From contig CP159990.1 in assembly GCA_040702975.1 (NCBI GenBank), positions 4,030,001-4,094,000 on the forward strand: DNA of 64,000 nt. The letters are read 5' to 3'. Within the stretch, counting starts at the first letter, position 1. Each line of letters starts with the position of its first letter. Of the stretch, positions 24,466 through 34,346 are shown piece by piece. The notes below the pieces were generated by a model. The model saw only the letters and a program-made list of their open reading frames with translations. It was not told where the DNA came from and ran no database searches. Made by a program: the position numbers and the translations under genes. The stretch is from Roseburia hominis. GTDB lineage: Bacteria > Bacillota > Clostridia > Lachnospirales > Lachnospiraceae.

Positions 24466-26808
24466 CTACGCGAGTAAAATCTCCTGCACTGCCAGCCTGG
24501 CCCGCTTCGGCATTTCCATACACTCCAGGGTAGATAACATCACAGAAACCGACGCATTTCTCTGCATTAATTCATAAATCTTCCACATATCGTCATATTT
24601 CACCATATCGACCTTCCCAAACAGTTCTTCCATCTGCTCCGGTATATGATTTTCCGCCATCTCAGTCTCTTTCGAAAGCCTGACAGTCAGTTCCGAAACA
24701 CAAGGCACCTCCGAAATATGAACCGACAGCACATTCCGCTTCCCATCATAAGTCCACTTGGCCTCTATCTCATTTCCATCTATCGAAGCCTGCACTGTCT
24801 TTGATTCCGTGATTCCCACAAATTGCAGTTCCCAGCTTCGGCGCTCCGGAATCCCCTGCAAAGCTCCTTTTGCGCCGTGAATGGTCAGCTTCTTCCCGTT
24901 CCAGTCCCACGCAAGGCACGTATCAGTCCACCTTCCATTGTCATCGTTATCTTCATATAAATGGAAACTTCCATCATTTCCCGCAAAAATCTGCACTCGA
25001 AGCCCGGACGGATTTTCTACTCCATTTTCCTCCTCCGTAAGCACTGCATAAGGGACGATTCCACCGGCTTTCGAAAGAACCGGAATCTGTTCCACGTCAC
25101 GTACCAGTGTCAGACAGCGATTTCCCTCGTAAATTCTTCCGTTAAAAATATCAATCCATTTTCCCTCAGGAAGCCACGCCTGAAAACATGCCAGCCCGGT
25201 CTCGTCGCTCTTTTGCGTGATCGGACACGCCAAAAGCTCCGTGCCAAAATAATACTCATTCGGCACTTCATAAGCCTCGCGCCTCCGGGGATTCTGATAA
25301 TACATCGGCCTTACCAGAGGCTGCCCATCTCTGGATGCCAGTACATTCATACTGTATAAATATGGAATCAGCTCATGGCGGAGGCGCAGATACCGCCCCA
25401 TCGTCTCACGATAAGTCGCGTGAAACAGCCACGGTTCCTTATGAATATAGACATTACAGGTGCTATGCAGCCGCAAAATCGGCGAGAATACGCCAAGCTG
25501 CACCCAGCGGGTCGTAAGCTCCTCATCCCGATACCCGAACATATGCCCACCGATATCGTGGCTCCACCAGCCATACCCCGCATTACTTGCCGTAGCCGTA
25601 AAATACGGCTGAAAATCCAATGATTCCCAGGACACCACCGTATCGCCCGAAAATCCGATTGGATATCTGTGGCTTCCAATCCCCGCATACCGGGAAAATG
25701 TCATGCCGCGCTTTCTCTTCCGGCAGCTATCCTGATAATACAGATGATTGAGCATCCACAACGGGTCGAGTCCTTCCATCTGCGTCAGCGTTCCCTGCTG
25801 CCAATCCAACCACCAAAAATCCACCCCGTCTTCTTCATACGGGTGACAAATAACATCAAAATGCGCTTTCATGAGTTCCCGATTCGTCAGATCAAACCCC
25901 ACCGTCTCTTTTTTCCCGGGATCCATCCCCATCGCCCTTGCCATCTCGGGATACTGCTTTTCAAACGCCCGAACCCCGTCTGCCGGGTGCACATTCAAAC
26001 TGACCTTCAAATGATGCCTATGTAACCATTTCAGAAATCCCCTGTAGTCCGGGAACAACTCTTCATTCCAGGTATATCCGGTCCAGCCGGAACCATATGC
26101 CGGATCAATGTCCACCAGATGCCAGTCCATATCGATTACCGCCACAGAAAGCGGTATCTCCTCCTCCTCAAACCGGCTGATCAGCTTCTGATACTCTTCC
26201 TGTGTATATTTATAATAACGGCTCCACCAATTTCCCAGAGCAAATCTTGGAATCAACGGGGTTTCCCCGCAGAGCCGATAAAAATCCTTCAAACATTTCT
26301 CGTACTCATGCCCATATCCGAAGAAATACAGATCCGGCCCTTCCTGCTCGCGGGCCGCCACCCAGCCGTCTTCCGTGAGCAAAATCGACTTGCTGTCGTC
26401 CAGTACCGTAAATCCTCCCCGCGAAATGAGTCCTGCTTCAAGCGGAATCGCACCGTCGGCCTGATCCAGCGTTCGAGCCGTTCCTTTTAAATCCTCTATC
26501 TCATCACCGTAATGCCAGGTCTGGACATACCCTTCTACTTTTACCGCTATGCTCAGCCCATTTGCGGCAAATTCCTGCTTGTTGTATTTTAAATGAAGAT
26601 ACTCTGTTTTGATCTCCAAACTATTTTCCAGATCGCGCACTTCATACTGCGGTACCGGAAACCGCCTGTTCTGCACCCGCTGAGACAATGCATCTACAAA
26701 TTTACCATCTTTCTGATATTCCAATCGGATCATCTGCGGCGTCAGCACCGTGAAACGATATCGTTCTCCTTGAATCACTGCTCCTGTCTCTGCTATCCGC
26801 TGATTCAT
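24466..26808 (-). CDS. Glycoside hydrolase family 31 (alpha-glucosidase/xylosidase type)
   Basis: A 780-residue GH31 enzyme without signal peptide, so cytosolic. The N-terminal beta-sandwich leads to the catalytic barrel from about residue 190: VIDMDWH, the nucleophile Asp in DFWWLDWQQG near residue 335, and the acid/base Asp in FSGDTVVSW near 400. A proximal and a distal beta domain follow. The extra 90-residue tail is helical. Family members cleave alpha-1,4/1,6-glucosides, alpha-xylosides or sulfoquinovosides; sequence alone does not decide. Confidence 0.92.
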   Translation of the reverse strand: MNQRIAETGAVIQGERYRFTVLTPQMIRLEYQKDGKFVDALSQRVQNRRFPVPQYEVRDLENSLEIKTEYLHLKYNKQEFAANGLSIAVKVEGYVQTWHYGDEIEDLKGTARTLDQADGAIPLEAGLISRGGFTVLDDSKSILLTEDGWVAAREQEGPDLYFFGYGHEYEKCLKDFYRLCGETPLIPRFALGNWWSRYYKYTQEEYQKLISRFEEEEIPLSVAVIDMDWHLVDIDPAYGSGWTGYTWNEELFPDYRGFLKWLHRHHLKVSLNVHPADGVRAFEKQYPEMARAMGMDPGKKETVGFDLTNRELMKAHFDVICHPYEEDGVDFWWLDWQQGTLTQMEGLDPLWMLNHLYYQDSCRKRKRGMTFSRYAGIGSHRYPIGFSGDTVVSWESLDFQPYFTATASNAGYGWWSHDIGGHMFGYRDEELTTRWVQLGVFSPILRLHSTCNVYIHKEPWLFHATYRETMGRYLRLRHELIPYLYSMNVLASRDGQPLVRPMYYQNPRRREAYEVPNEYYFGTELLACPITQKSDETGLACFQAWLPEGKWIDIFNGRIYEGNRCLTLVRDVEQIPVLSKAGGIVPYAVLTEEENGVENPSGLRVQIFAGNDGSFHLYEDNDDNGRWTDTCLAWDWNGKKLTIHGAKGALQGIPERRSWELQFVGITESKTVQASIDGNEIEAKWTYDGKRNVLSVHISEVPCVSELTVRLSKETEMAENHIPEQMEELFGKVDMVKYDDMWKIYELMQRNASVSVMLSTLECMEMPKRARLAVQEILLA

Positions 26809-26867
26809 TCTTATCCTCCTGCTATAAAAATCTCAACATCTATACCTCATAGACCACAGTGCACCAC

Positions 26868-27033
26868 TCAAGAGCGTTCCGCTCTTTTGTTCACGGGCTT
26901 TCGCCCTATCAAAGCGCAGGAACAACACTTCGTCTGCAAGCAGTCGATTGCTTTTTCTGCACTTTAGCACTGCTCATTGCTTTCGTGAACATTATAATTT
27001 TAGCGCCCACATTTCTGCGTTGAACGCAGAAAT
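26868..27033 (-). terminator. Hairpins downstream of the RsmH-like gene
   Basis: The strongest is ATTTCTGCGTT (27011-27021) with AACGCAGAAAT (27023-27033), perfect 11-bp arms, 12 bp after the methyltransferase stop. A second (AAGAGCG/CGCTCTT) lies near 26870-26886. No long T-run. The 236-bp gap has no gene. Confidence 0.5.
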
Positions 27034-27044
27034 CTATGCGCAGA

Positions 27045-28097
27045 CTAAGCCCGGATTGCCCAGCGCATCTTCGTGGACCGCGCCCGGCCATTTCTTGCGC
27101 ATTCCTCCGCCGAGGGACGGATAACGTCCTCCGAAATCTCACTGTAAATTCCGGCCTTTTTCATCTGTTTGAATGATTTCTTCACCAGCCGGTCCTCTCC
27201 TGAGTGGAAGGTCAAAATCGCCACACGTCCTCCCGGAGCCAAAACATCCGGCAATTTCCCCAGAAATTCGTACAATACTTCAAACTCACTATTCACATCA
27301 ATTCTAAGCGCCTGAAACGTTCTCTGGCAGGATTTTTTGACTGCCTCTTTTCGCTCCGCCTCCGGAACTATATGCAGGGCTTCTTCAATCACCTGTCTTA
27401 ACTGCGTTGTCGTCTCGATCTTCTGCCCTCTCTTTAAATGCTTCGCCACCGCCCTTGCAATCTCATCCGCATAGGGCTCGTCTGCATTTTCAATCAACAT
27501 TCCTTTCAGCTCTTCCTGACTGATATTCCGAAGACGCTGCGCGGCACTCTCCCCTTTCTCCGGATTCATCCTGAGATCTAGCGGGCCTTCTACTTTATAG
27601 GAAAATCCCCGGTCCGGATTGTCAATCTGCATAGAAGACACTCCCAAATCAGCCAGCACAAAATCAAACTTCTTTCCCGCCTGAGCAGCCACCTGATCAA
27701 TATTGGCAAAATTCTGTAATTGAACCGTTAAAATTTCTTCCCCATATCCCTGTTTTTCCAAACGCTCCTTCGTCTTCGCCGATTCGATAGGGTCTACGTC
27801 TAACGCATAGATATGCCCTTTCCCTTCCAGGCACTGCAGCATTTCCCGCGTATGCCCGCCGTATCCCAAGGTCGCATCCAGCCCGGTCTGCCCCGGCCTG
27901 ATCGCGAGAAAATCCAGGATTTCCTGCACCATGATAGAAATATGCATTCCCGCCGGCGTACTGCCTTTTTGAATCACTTTGGAAATGGTGTCCGCATATT
28001 TTTCGGGCTGCAATTCTTTATATTTTTCCTTGAACGTCTTCGGGTGTGTACCGGAATAGCGTACGCGGCGTTTATGAACTTTTTCTTGATTTTCCAT
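27045..28097 (-). CDS. RsmH-like S-adenosylmethionine methyltransferase
   Basis: A 350-residue member of the RsmH/MraW family, which N4-methylates C1402 of 16S rRNA. Visible blocks are GLDATLGYGGHTR (SAM binding) near residue 74, FDFVLADLGVSSMQID near 145, DLRMNP near 172 and the C-terminal ILTFHSGEDRLVK. It carries an extra basic N-terminus of about 45 residues (KRRVRYSGTHPKTFKEKY) before the fold and lies outside any cell-division cluster, so it may be a second, paralogous RsmH rather than the canonical one. The canonical copy is not in this window. Confidence 0.87.
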   Translation of the reverse strand: MENQEKVHKRRVRYSGTHPKTFKEKYKELQPEKYADTISKVIQKGSTPAGMHISIMVQEILDFLAIRPGQTGLDATLGYGGHTREMLQCLEGKGHIYALDVDPIESAKTKERLEKQGYGEEILTVQLQNFANIDQVAAQAGKKFDFVLADLGVSSMQIDNPDRGFSYKVEGPLDLRMNPEKGESAAQRLRNISQEELKGMLIENADEPYADEIARAVAKHLKRGQKIETTTQLRQVIEEALHIVPEAERKEAVKKSCQRTFQALRIDVNSEFEVLYEFLGKLPDVLAPGGRVAILTFHSGEDRLVKKSFKQMKKAGIYSEISEDVIRPSAEECARNGRARSTKMRWAIRA

Positions 28098-28130
28098 TGG
28101 TCCTTCTCCCCTTTTGGCAACTTTTCTCCA

Positions 28131-28352
28131 CTAATATTCCTTCGTTATCTCGTCCACCCCATACATTTCTTTAAATTTCCTCAAATCTTCATCATTACGT
28201 ATCAACATAATATCCTGAAATTTCCCAGTATGCAAGTCCTTAAATCCTGCCACCTGCTCTCCTGTACAGATGCTGCAGTGAATGACCGGCTTCTGATTTT
28301 CTCTATCATAATCCTTTTTCACAATCTCTTTTTTCCTAAATATACGAAACAT
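28131..28352 (-). CDS. Small hypothetical protein with CxxC motif
   Basis: A 73-residue basic N-terminus (FRIFRKKEIVKK) followed by HCSICTGEQVAGFKD and an acidic tail. I have seen similar small proteins in Lachnospiraceae but know no function; the single CxxC could bind metal or be redox-active. It lies 33 bp upstream of the RsmH-like gene, same strand. Confidence 0.65.
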   Translation of the reverse strand: MFRIFRKKEIVKKDYDRENQKPVIHCSICTGEQVAGFKDLHTGKFQDIMLIRNDEDLRKFKEMYGVDEITKEY

Positions 28353-28508
28353 AATCCCATTTCCTCATTAAATCTTTTTATCGTTCCTCATGAAAACAGT
28401 TCTCTCTGATTTCTGTGCCATTTCCTTTTCTTCCAGAGCCCACACCAACATCTACTTCCTTTCCCACACAATCACACATTCGTAATGTTGGTTCTCCATT
28501 GCTATCAT

Positions 28509-28958
28509 TTAGCCTTCCATTAACATTTCAACTAACCGCCGAAACGATTTTTCAAACTGCCTGTCATCTTCCTCCGTTCTCTTCTTCGGCCCTTTCAGAT
28601 GATTCTTCGCTGACGCCTTCCTCGCTTTCTTTGCCAAATGTCTCTCCATTAACAACTGATCAATATTTTCATTCGTATACCACCGGCCTGATTGATGGAT
28701 CCCATAGACTCCCTTTCCCAGAGCCATCGCCGCCACGCCATAATCCTGTGTCACCACAATATCACCTTTGCGGCAAATACTTATAAGCGCAAAATCCACT
28801 GCATCAGCTCCGGCACCAATGACTTTTACTGTACTATAATCAGAATGCAATACATGGTTGGTGTCACAAAGTAACGTGACTGAGAGTTGATGTTCCTTTG
28901 CGACTTTTTCAACTATTTTTACTACCGGACATGCATCGGCGTCTACGAAAACTTCCAT
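28509..28958 (-). CDS. YaiI/YqxD family protein (DUF188)
   Basis: A 149-residue protein with the family hallmarks: N-terminal VFVDADACPVV, central GADAVDFALISICRKGDIVVTQDYGVA, and the C-terminal segment with several basic residues. The fold is PIN-like with conserved Asp residues, and a nuclease role is suspected but unproven. Confidence 0.9.
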   Translation of the reverse strand: MEVFVDADACPVVKIVEKVAKEHQLSVTLLCDTNHVLHSDYSTVKVIGAGADAVDFALISICRKGDIVVTQDYGVAAMALGKGVYGIHQSGRWYTNENIDQLLMERHLAKKARKASAKNHLKGPKKRTEEDDRQFEKSFRRLVEMLMEG

Positions 28959-29005
28959 ATTCCTTATCTATCCCTTCTTCCGATTCCACTTATCATATTC
29001 TCTTC

Positions 29006-30970
29006 TTAGGATTGTTCCAGTCCCAGATCTACCAGCAACTCCCGTGCCTCACTATTTCCGTTGGTTGCCAGCCTTCTAAGTAAATCAGGCAAATTAAAAT
29101 TCCCCATTAGCACATAACAATACATCTGTAGCCCTTCTGCCATTTCCTTCCCCAGATGCTTCCTGGCGCACTTCATCATCTTTCTTTCCGCGAAAATACT
29201 GCCTTCCTCCATAAACTGCTCACAATCGCGGTACAATTCCCACTGCACATCAAACGGCTTAGCCCAGATTTCATCTTCGCCAAATATCAAATATTCTTCC
29301 TGCTCATTTAAAACTTCAAAAGGATTTTCGATGTACTCTCTTTGTGCAAATTCTATTCGAGAATATCCCCCAAGCCCCGATACCGGAAACGAAAGATATA
29401 TCTTACTCAACTGATACCAGAATGCCGCGTAGTCCATATCTCCACTGTCTATGAGCACTTCCGCCAAAATCTCCAAAAACTCCTCCCACTTCTCATTACC
29501 GGCAACGGAATTTACCAGCGCTTCCACGATTACCTCTATCATATCCTTATCAGCCACAAAATCTGTCAAAAGTATTGCCAACGCATTTAGCATTTCAGGA
29601 AATTTTTCCTCAAAACTTTCCAGAATCTCCCTGCTGATTGGTTTCGGCTGCACCTTTATTCCACTCTTCTGCCAGATTGCAAAAGCATATTCAATATCAA
29701 CTCCAGCCAAAGCAACATATCTTTCCCCTGTTTTCGAATTTGTCGCCGTATAAACCTTCCCAGGCAAACGCATGTGAAGCATCAAATACCTCATAAATTC
29801 TTCCTGGCTAAATGAGTATTGATAACACTCTCTCAACTTTGTACACAAGTCTTCCGCATTCATAATCCCATAGTAAGTAAGCAGCCAGCTTACCCGCTCG
29901 TCCAACTTCTGATAGCCCTTTACTATCTTCTGCCAACCTCCTACCTTCAATTCCGGTGACAAATAAACCGCCGCTTCCGAGGCTCTGTCAAACTTCGTTG
30001 TCCCTCGAAACATTTCCATAAAACGCTTCTTAAAATCTCCCGGCAATTCAATAGCGAATGAAGGGCTCCCCGTTTGCAATACAATATCCATGATTCCCAA
30101 ATATAGAAATAAACTCAAACTGGCCTCAACCTTATATAGATCCAGCGATATTTTCTGGTTCTCTCCAACCTTACACAGCCGGAAATACAGTTCAATCGCC
30201 TCCTCCGGAAGCAATACCATAGTAAGCCATATGTTTTCCTGAAGGTTAGTAGAAAAACTTTCCGCTATTTTCTTTTTCTTCCACGCCTTTTTTATGTGAA
30301 GACCCGCATAATTGCAGTAATCACATAAGCTATCCTTTTTTGTCGTACTCAAAATCTCCGCTTGAGAATACGTAGAATTTTTCACCGTAACACGGACAGA
30401 TCCTGTATACTGTTTGCTTAAACCATATAGTACATCCTGCTTTTCCTGCATCGTTCTGAACCGGTACATTGCATCCGGATCTTCTTTTATCCTTCCGGTG
30501 TTCCTGCCGGTTTCTTTTACTGCTGCCTTACCGCATAAACTTTCTCCACTCTTTTTTCCCTGGTGTAAATTCATGTTACAGTATTTCCAGTCTTTCGCAA
30601 ACATGCAATACTTTTTCAGCCATTCATTTATCTGCTTATCCTCTTTTGTTCCGCTTACGATAGGATACTTGGTTTTTCCTTCCTTCTCCGTTCTTTGCAG
30701 CTCCAGCAAATATATCCTGTCCCCCGGATAAGGATTAAGGTAACGAATAACGGAGTTCTGGCTAAATGCCGTCGATAATTTATACCGATCTGCCGTAACG
30801 TCCTCTATTGATTTCCGTTCACTCATTAGCATAAAGCAAAAATGTGCCCCTGGGACTACATCAAGTGCAATCTCCAGCACAGCATGAAACTGAAATAAAG
30901 ATATATTCTCCGGAACTTCTATGGCAAATCTCTCATCTATTTTTGCGTTATTCGTTACTTTAATTTTCAT
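29006..30970 (-). CDS. Large hypothetical protein, N-terminus resembling pRiA4b ORF-3-like domain
   Basis: A 654-residue cytosolic protein. Residues 1-90 (LFQFHAVLEIALD, AHFCFML, YPGDRIYLLEL) weakly resemble the plasmid pRiA4b ORF-3-like domain. A central CDYCNYAG motif near 222 and a mostly helical C-terminal half (about 260-654), rich in acidic and aromatic residues, are otherwise featureless. No catalytic motif is recognised. Monocistronic. Confidence 0.7.
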   Translation of the reverse strand: MKIKVTNNAKIDERFAIEVPENISLFQFHAVLEIALDVVPGAHFCFMLMSERKSIEDVTADRYKLSTAFSQNSVIRYLNPYPGDRIYLLELQRTEKEGKTKYPIVSGTKEDKQINEWLKKYCMFAKDWKYCNMNLHQGKKSGESLCGKAAVKETGRNTGRIKEDPDAMYRFRTMQEKQDVLYGLSKQYTGSVRVTVKNSTYSQAEILSTTKKDSLCDYCNYAGLHIKKAWKKKKIAESFSTNLQENIWLTMVLLPEEAIELYFRLCKVGENQKISLDLYKVEASLSLFLYLGIMDIVLQTGSPSFAIELPGDFKKRFMEMFRGTTKFDRASEAAVYLSPELKVGGWQKIVKGYQKLDERVSWLLTYYGIMNAEDLCTKLRECYQYSFSQEEFMRYLMLHMRLPGKVYTATNSKTGERYVALAGVDIEYAFAIWQKSGIKVQPKPISREILESFEEKFPEMLNALAILLTDFVADKDMIEVIVEALVNSVAGNEKWEEFLEILAEVLIDSGDMDYAAFWYQLSKIYLSFPVSGLGGYSRIEFAQREYIENPFEVLNEQEEYLIFGEDEIWAKPFDVQWELYRDCEQFMEEGSIFAERKMMKCARKHLGKEMAEGLQMYCYVLMGNFNLPDLLRRLATNGNSEARELLVDLGLEQS

Positions 30971-31023
30971 AAGCTGTTTGTCCTTATATGGGTTTTTCTC
31001 ATTCTGATTGAGTTTCCTACCTT

Positions 31024-31410
31024 TTATATTACTGATTTTAACTTTTTAATTAATCCAAAATCTGCCGGAAGCCATTCTACACTGTCAAGCATATCTGCCG
31101 TCAACCATTTTGCAGCTTCATGTTCCTTTAGTATCAGATTTCCAGACTTAACCTTACATAAATAGCAATACATTGTTAAATGAAAATTCGGATAATCATA
31201 TTCAACTGTATCAAATAATTTTCCCACTTCAATTTCTGTATCTAATTCTTCCTTTATTTCACGCCTTAAAGCTTCTTCTGGACGTTCACCCGTTTCAATT
31301 TTTCCACCGGGAAATTCCCATCCATCCTTAAATTCTCCATAACCACGTTGGGTTGCAAAGATTTTGTCTTCAGATACAATAATAGCCGCCACAACTTCTA
31401 TAGTCTTCAT
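31024..31410 (-). CDS. Nudix hydrolase (MutT/CTP pyrophosphohydrolase type)
   Basis: A 128-residue enzyme with a complete Nudix box (GGKIETGERPEEALRREIKEE) at about residues 36-58, preceded by WEFPGG, the signature of MutT-like (8-oxo-dGTP) and NudG-like enzymes. It starts 3 bp after the helicase stop, so the two genes form an operon; Nudix proteins are common beside DUF3427 helicases. Confidence 0.92.
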   Translation of the reverse strand: MKTIEVVAAIIVSEDKIFATQRGYGEFKDGWEFPGGKIETGERPEEALRREIKEELDTEIEVGKLFDTVEYDYPNFHLTMYCYLCKVKSGNLILKEHEAAKWLTADMLDSVEWLPADFGLIKKLKSVI

Positions 31411-31413
31411 TTT

Positions 31414-33591
31414 TTATTCTCCCGTTATGTATTCATAAATATCTTCTCTTACTGGCACATCTAAATAATAATCAATCTCAAATGCATCATCTTTTGTAGA
31501 TTCCATAAATATAGGTTCTGGATCTCCCACCGCATATATTTCACCCAAAAAATAAAATTCCTTTGCTTCTTTATCATCCTTATTTTTTCGCACAAACAAG
31601 TAAATCCTATTTTCATTATCCTCAGGACTTCTTTTATAAATATGCATTGCATCGCTCGAATTAATTTTTCTAGGATGCTTTGATAAAGCTATCAATTCGC
31701 TTGGTGAAATAAATCTGTCCTCATACGCAATTGCATCCTCAGCCTTCTCATAATTGATAAATACAGGTAATGTTTTCGTATCTGCATCATAAAAATATCC
31801 GCCTATATTTTGCGCATTCATATTACTTTTCCAATTCAACAATCTGCAAACATCCTCATAAGTGTATTTCTGATACAATTGAAAATTAGTTTTTTTATAT
31901 CTATCCGAATAATTTATCTGACAATGCTCAATACCAAACGAAACTATTTCAGACACCATATTTGAAAACACTTCATTTTCTAATAGTTTTTCAAAGTGGC
32001 TTGCTGCCCTATATTCCCCATTTTCATCATTTTCAACAAAAACACAGCTTTTAAACTTCTTCTGGTCCTCTTTTTTAGGAAATTTATTCGTAAGATTTCT
32101 AATAACTGACTCTTTTTCTTTTTCGGAAATGTCAATCCCATATTCTATTTTCAACATTTTTTCAAAATAAATCATCATTCTTCGTTCATGTTTTAATAAA
32201 TCATTAATAACTGCTAATTCATGGATGCGTTTTCCTCTTGCCATCTTTCGCGACAAATACTCAATAATAGTTGCCTCCTCCTCTGATAACCTTATAGTGT
32301 ATTCTTTCTCATACTTCACTAAAAAAGCATAATAAGATCCACATTTATCAAATATTTTAGTTATATCAATCGCACCATAATCACTAAAATCTCGGATCTT
32401 AGGAATATGTCCCAATTTATGTTTTAAGTTTTGATAGGAATCTTTAATTAATTTCATATCGTTTGTTTTGGCCAAATCAATTGATTCATAAACACGCTTT
32501 CTAGCAATTTCATCAAAATGAATGCTAGAACTTCCCGGAATAATTCTTGTACCACCTGAAACATATTTGCGCATGTTATCTTTATTGTAGGAGCGATCTC
32601 CGGACAAAGCAACTGGTATCATAAAATTATTCATATAATTACCAATAAAGTCCAGAATAACTACATACTCTTTATCTTCAGTCTTTCTCAATCCTCTGCC
32701 CAATTGCTGAACAAATACTATCGGACTTTCAGTCGGCCGCAACATAATTACCTGATTCACTTCCGGAATATCTACGCCCTCATTAAAAATATCAATAGTA
32801 AAAATATAATCCAAATAGTCCTGTCTTTGATCATCAACTAGCCTTTCAACACAATCTTCCCTTTCCTCTTGAGAATTTTCTCCACACAAAAATACTGTCC
32901 GATAATTTTTTTGATTGAACTTTTTGGATAATTCAATGCCTTCCTCCTTCCTACTGCAGAAAATGAGTCCTTTCACTCTGGTTCCACAATATCCATAATA
33001 TTCGGCCTTCTCTAAAATGTAATTTACTCGCTCTTCACACACTAAATTTGCAAAGTTCTTTACTCCACTACTATCATTAAAAGATTCTCCATTAATTTCT
33101 ATATCCGTAATTCCAAAATAATGAAATGGGCATAGCAAATTTTCCTCTAATGCCTGTTCTAGCCTTATTTCATAAGCTATATTATGATCAAATAAACCAT
33201 AAATATCATATCCATCTGTTCTATCGGGACTTGCTGTCATACCTAGCCAAAATTTCGGAGTAAAATATTCCATTATTTTCTGGTAGCTATTTGCTCCTGC
33301 CCGATGTACTTCATCAATGATAATTGTGTCAAACTCATTTCTTTGAAACCTAGAATATATTTCTGGTTTAGCCATCATCTGCATAGTCGAAAAAAGATAA
33401 TCCGCATTGAAATCCTTAGCATTTCCAGAGAGTAGTCCAAAAGTCTTTGTATCTCCAAAAACTTTTTGATAACTGTTAATAGCCTGTTTTGCAATCTGCT
33501 CTCTATGTACTAAAAATAATATTTTATTTGGATTACTTTCTCTAATTGCAAATGCAGAAGCATATGTCTTACCTGTTCCCGATAATGTCAA
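31414..33591 (-). pseudogene. DEAD/DEAH helicase with C-terminal DUF3427, N-terminally truncated
   Basis: A 725-residue frame that opens directly at the P-loop: the first possible start, TTG at 33591, is eight residues before GTGKTY. A complete homologue has about 300 more residues in front, usually a PLD nuclease-type domain. The remainder is intact: DEVH (IIIDEVHRAG), TASPDRTDG, motif VI QQLGRGLRKTEDK and the DUF3427 domain (about 380-725). Upstream, the frame continues to a stop at 33646-33648 with unrelated residues and no ATG. The gene is AT-rich, while DNA beyond 33.6 kb is not. It may still be translated from TTG, but normal ATPase function is unlikely. Confidence 0.8.
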
Positions 33592-33773
33592 CCCCGTGAC
33601 ACAAACTTTTTGAAAAACTTTTTCCCGTAAATCAAGGCTTTTCCGTTAGTTCATCTCCGAAATCAGACGGAGCGTGTCCTGCAAGTGCCATAAAATGAGA
33701 CTTTTAGTGTTAGAGAAATGATAACATTCTTTTCTTAATACTATCTAACTCAAAGGAATTTTTCAAGAAAAAA

Positions 33774-33797
33774 GGCTTGCCACCACAGTAGCAAGCC
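33774..33797 (-). terminator. Intrinsic terminator of the redox cluster
   Basis: GGCTTGC (33774-33780) and GCAAGCC (33791-33797) form a 7-bp GC-rich stem, followed on the minus strand by TTTTTT. It lies 9 bp after the reductase stop at 33806. Confidence 0.85.
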
Positions 33798-33805
33798 ATT
33801 ACTAA

Positions 33806-34324
33806 TTATTTAATGGATGAGCCTAAGCGTTTTGCTTCTTCCGTTTTTCCCGATCCAAGCACCTCTCCCAGATTTGTCCAACCAAGATTTCTTTCAAATG
33901 TCTCATACCATTTGACCGCCTGGCTGTAGTCACTGCCGCCCGCTGTCATGAGCAGAACACTCTTCCTTGGAAAACCGCCGTATCCCAGATTACGAAGCTC
34001 TGCATACAATCTGTCCGTTGCCGTCTTTAGCGGTCCGCTGATTGTCCAGAAGTACACCGGAGAAGCAAATACTACAACCTCAGCTGTCATGAATGTTTTA
34101 TTGATTTCCGACATGTCATCCTTCTGAATACAAGGATCCTCCGTTCCCTTTTTTGTCCTGCTGCATCCCTCACAGCCAAGGCAGCCGTGAATATCCATCG
34201 TCTGTAGATAGAACTCCTTCACCTGATTCCCGGCACTGAGAGCCCCTTCTGAAAATGCCTTGATGAGAGCAGCCGTATTCCTGTTCTTTCTTGAAGCTCC
34301 ATTCAGGATAAGAATATTAGCCAT
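33806..34324 (-). CDS. Flavodoxin-fold NADPH-dependent FMN reductase
   Basis: A 172-residue flavodoxin-like reductase. The FMN phosphate loop is NGASRKNRNTAAL at residues 8-20, the CxxC-like GCLGCEGC near 50 is typical of the iron-sulfur flavoprotein/NAD(P)H oxidoreductase subgroup, and ASPVYFWTISGP near 88 binds the flavin. Last gene of the LysR-linked redox operon. Confidence 0.88.
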   Translation of the reverse strand: MANILILNGASRKNRNTAALIKAFSEGALSAGNQVKEFYLQTMDIHGCLGCEGCSRTKKGTEDPCIQKDDMSEINKTFMTAEVVVFASPVYFWTISGPLKTATDRLYAELRNLGYGGFPRKSVLLMTAGGSDYSQAVKWYETFERNLGWTNLGEVLGSGKTEEAKRLGSSIK

Positions 34325-34346
34325 TGTGCCACCTCCATGAGAACGC

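Noticed and set aside
33627..33690. Short frame MALAGHAPSDFGDELTEKP upstream of the truncated helicase
   Set aside because: Nineteen residues, no ribosome site, no recognised family; possibly junction debris, not called as a gene.
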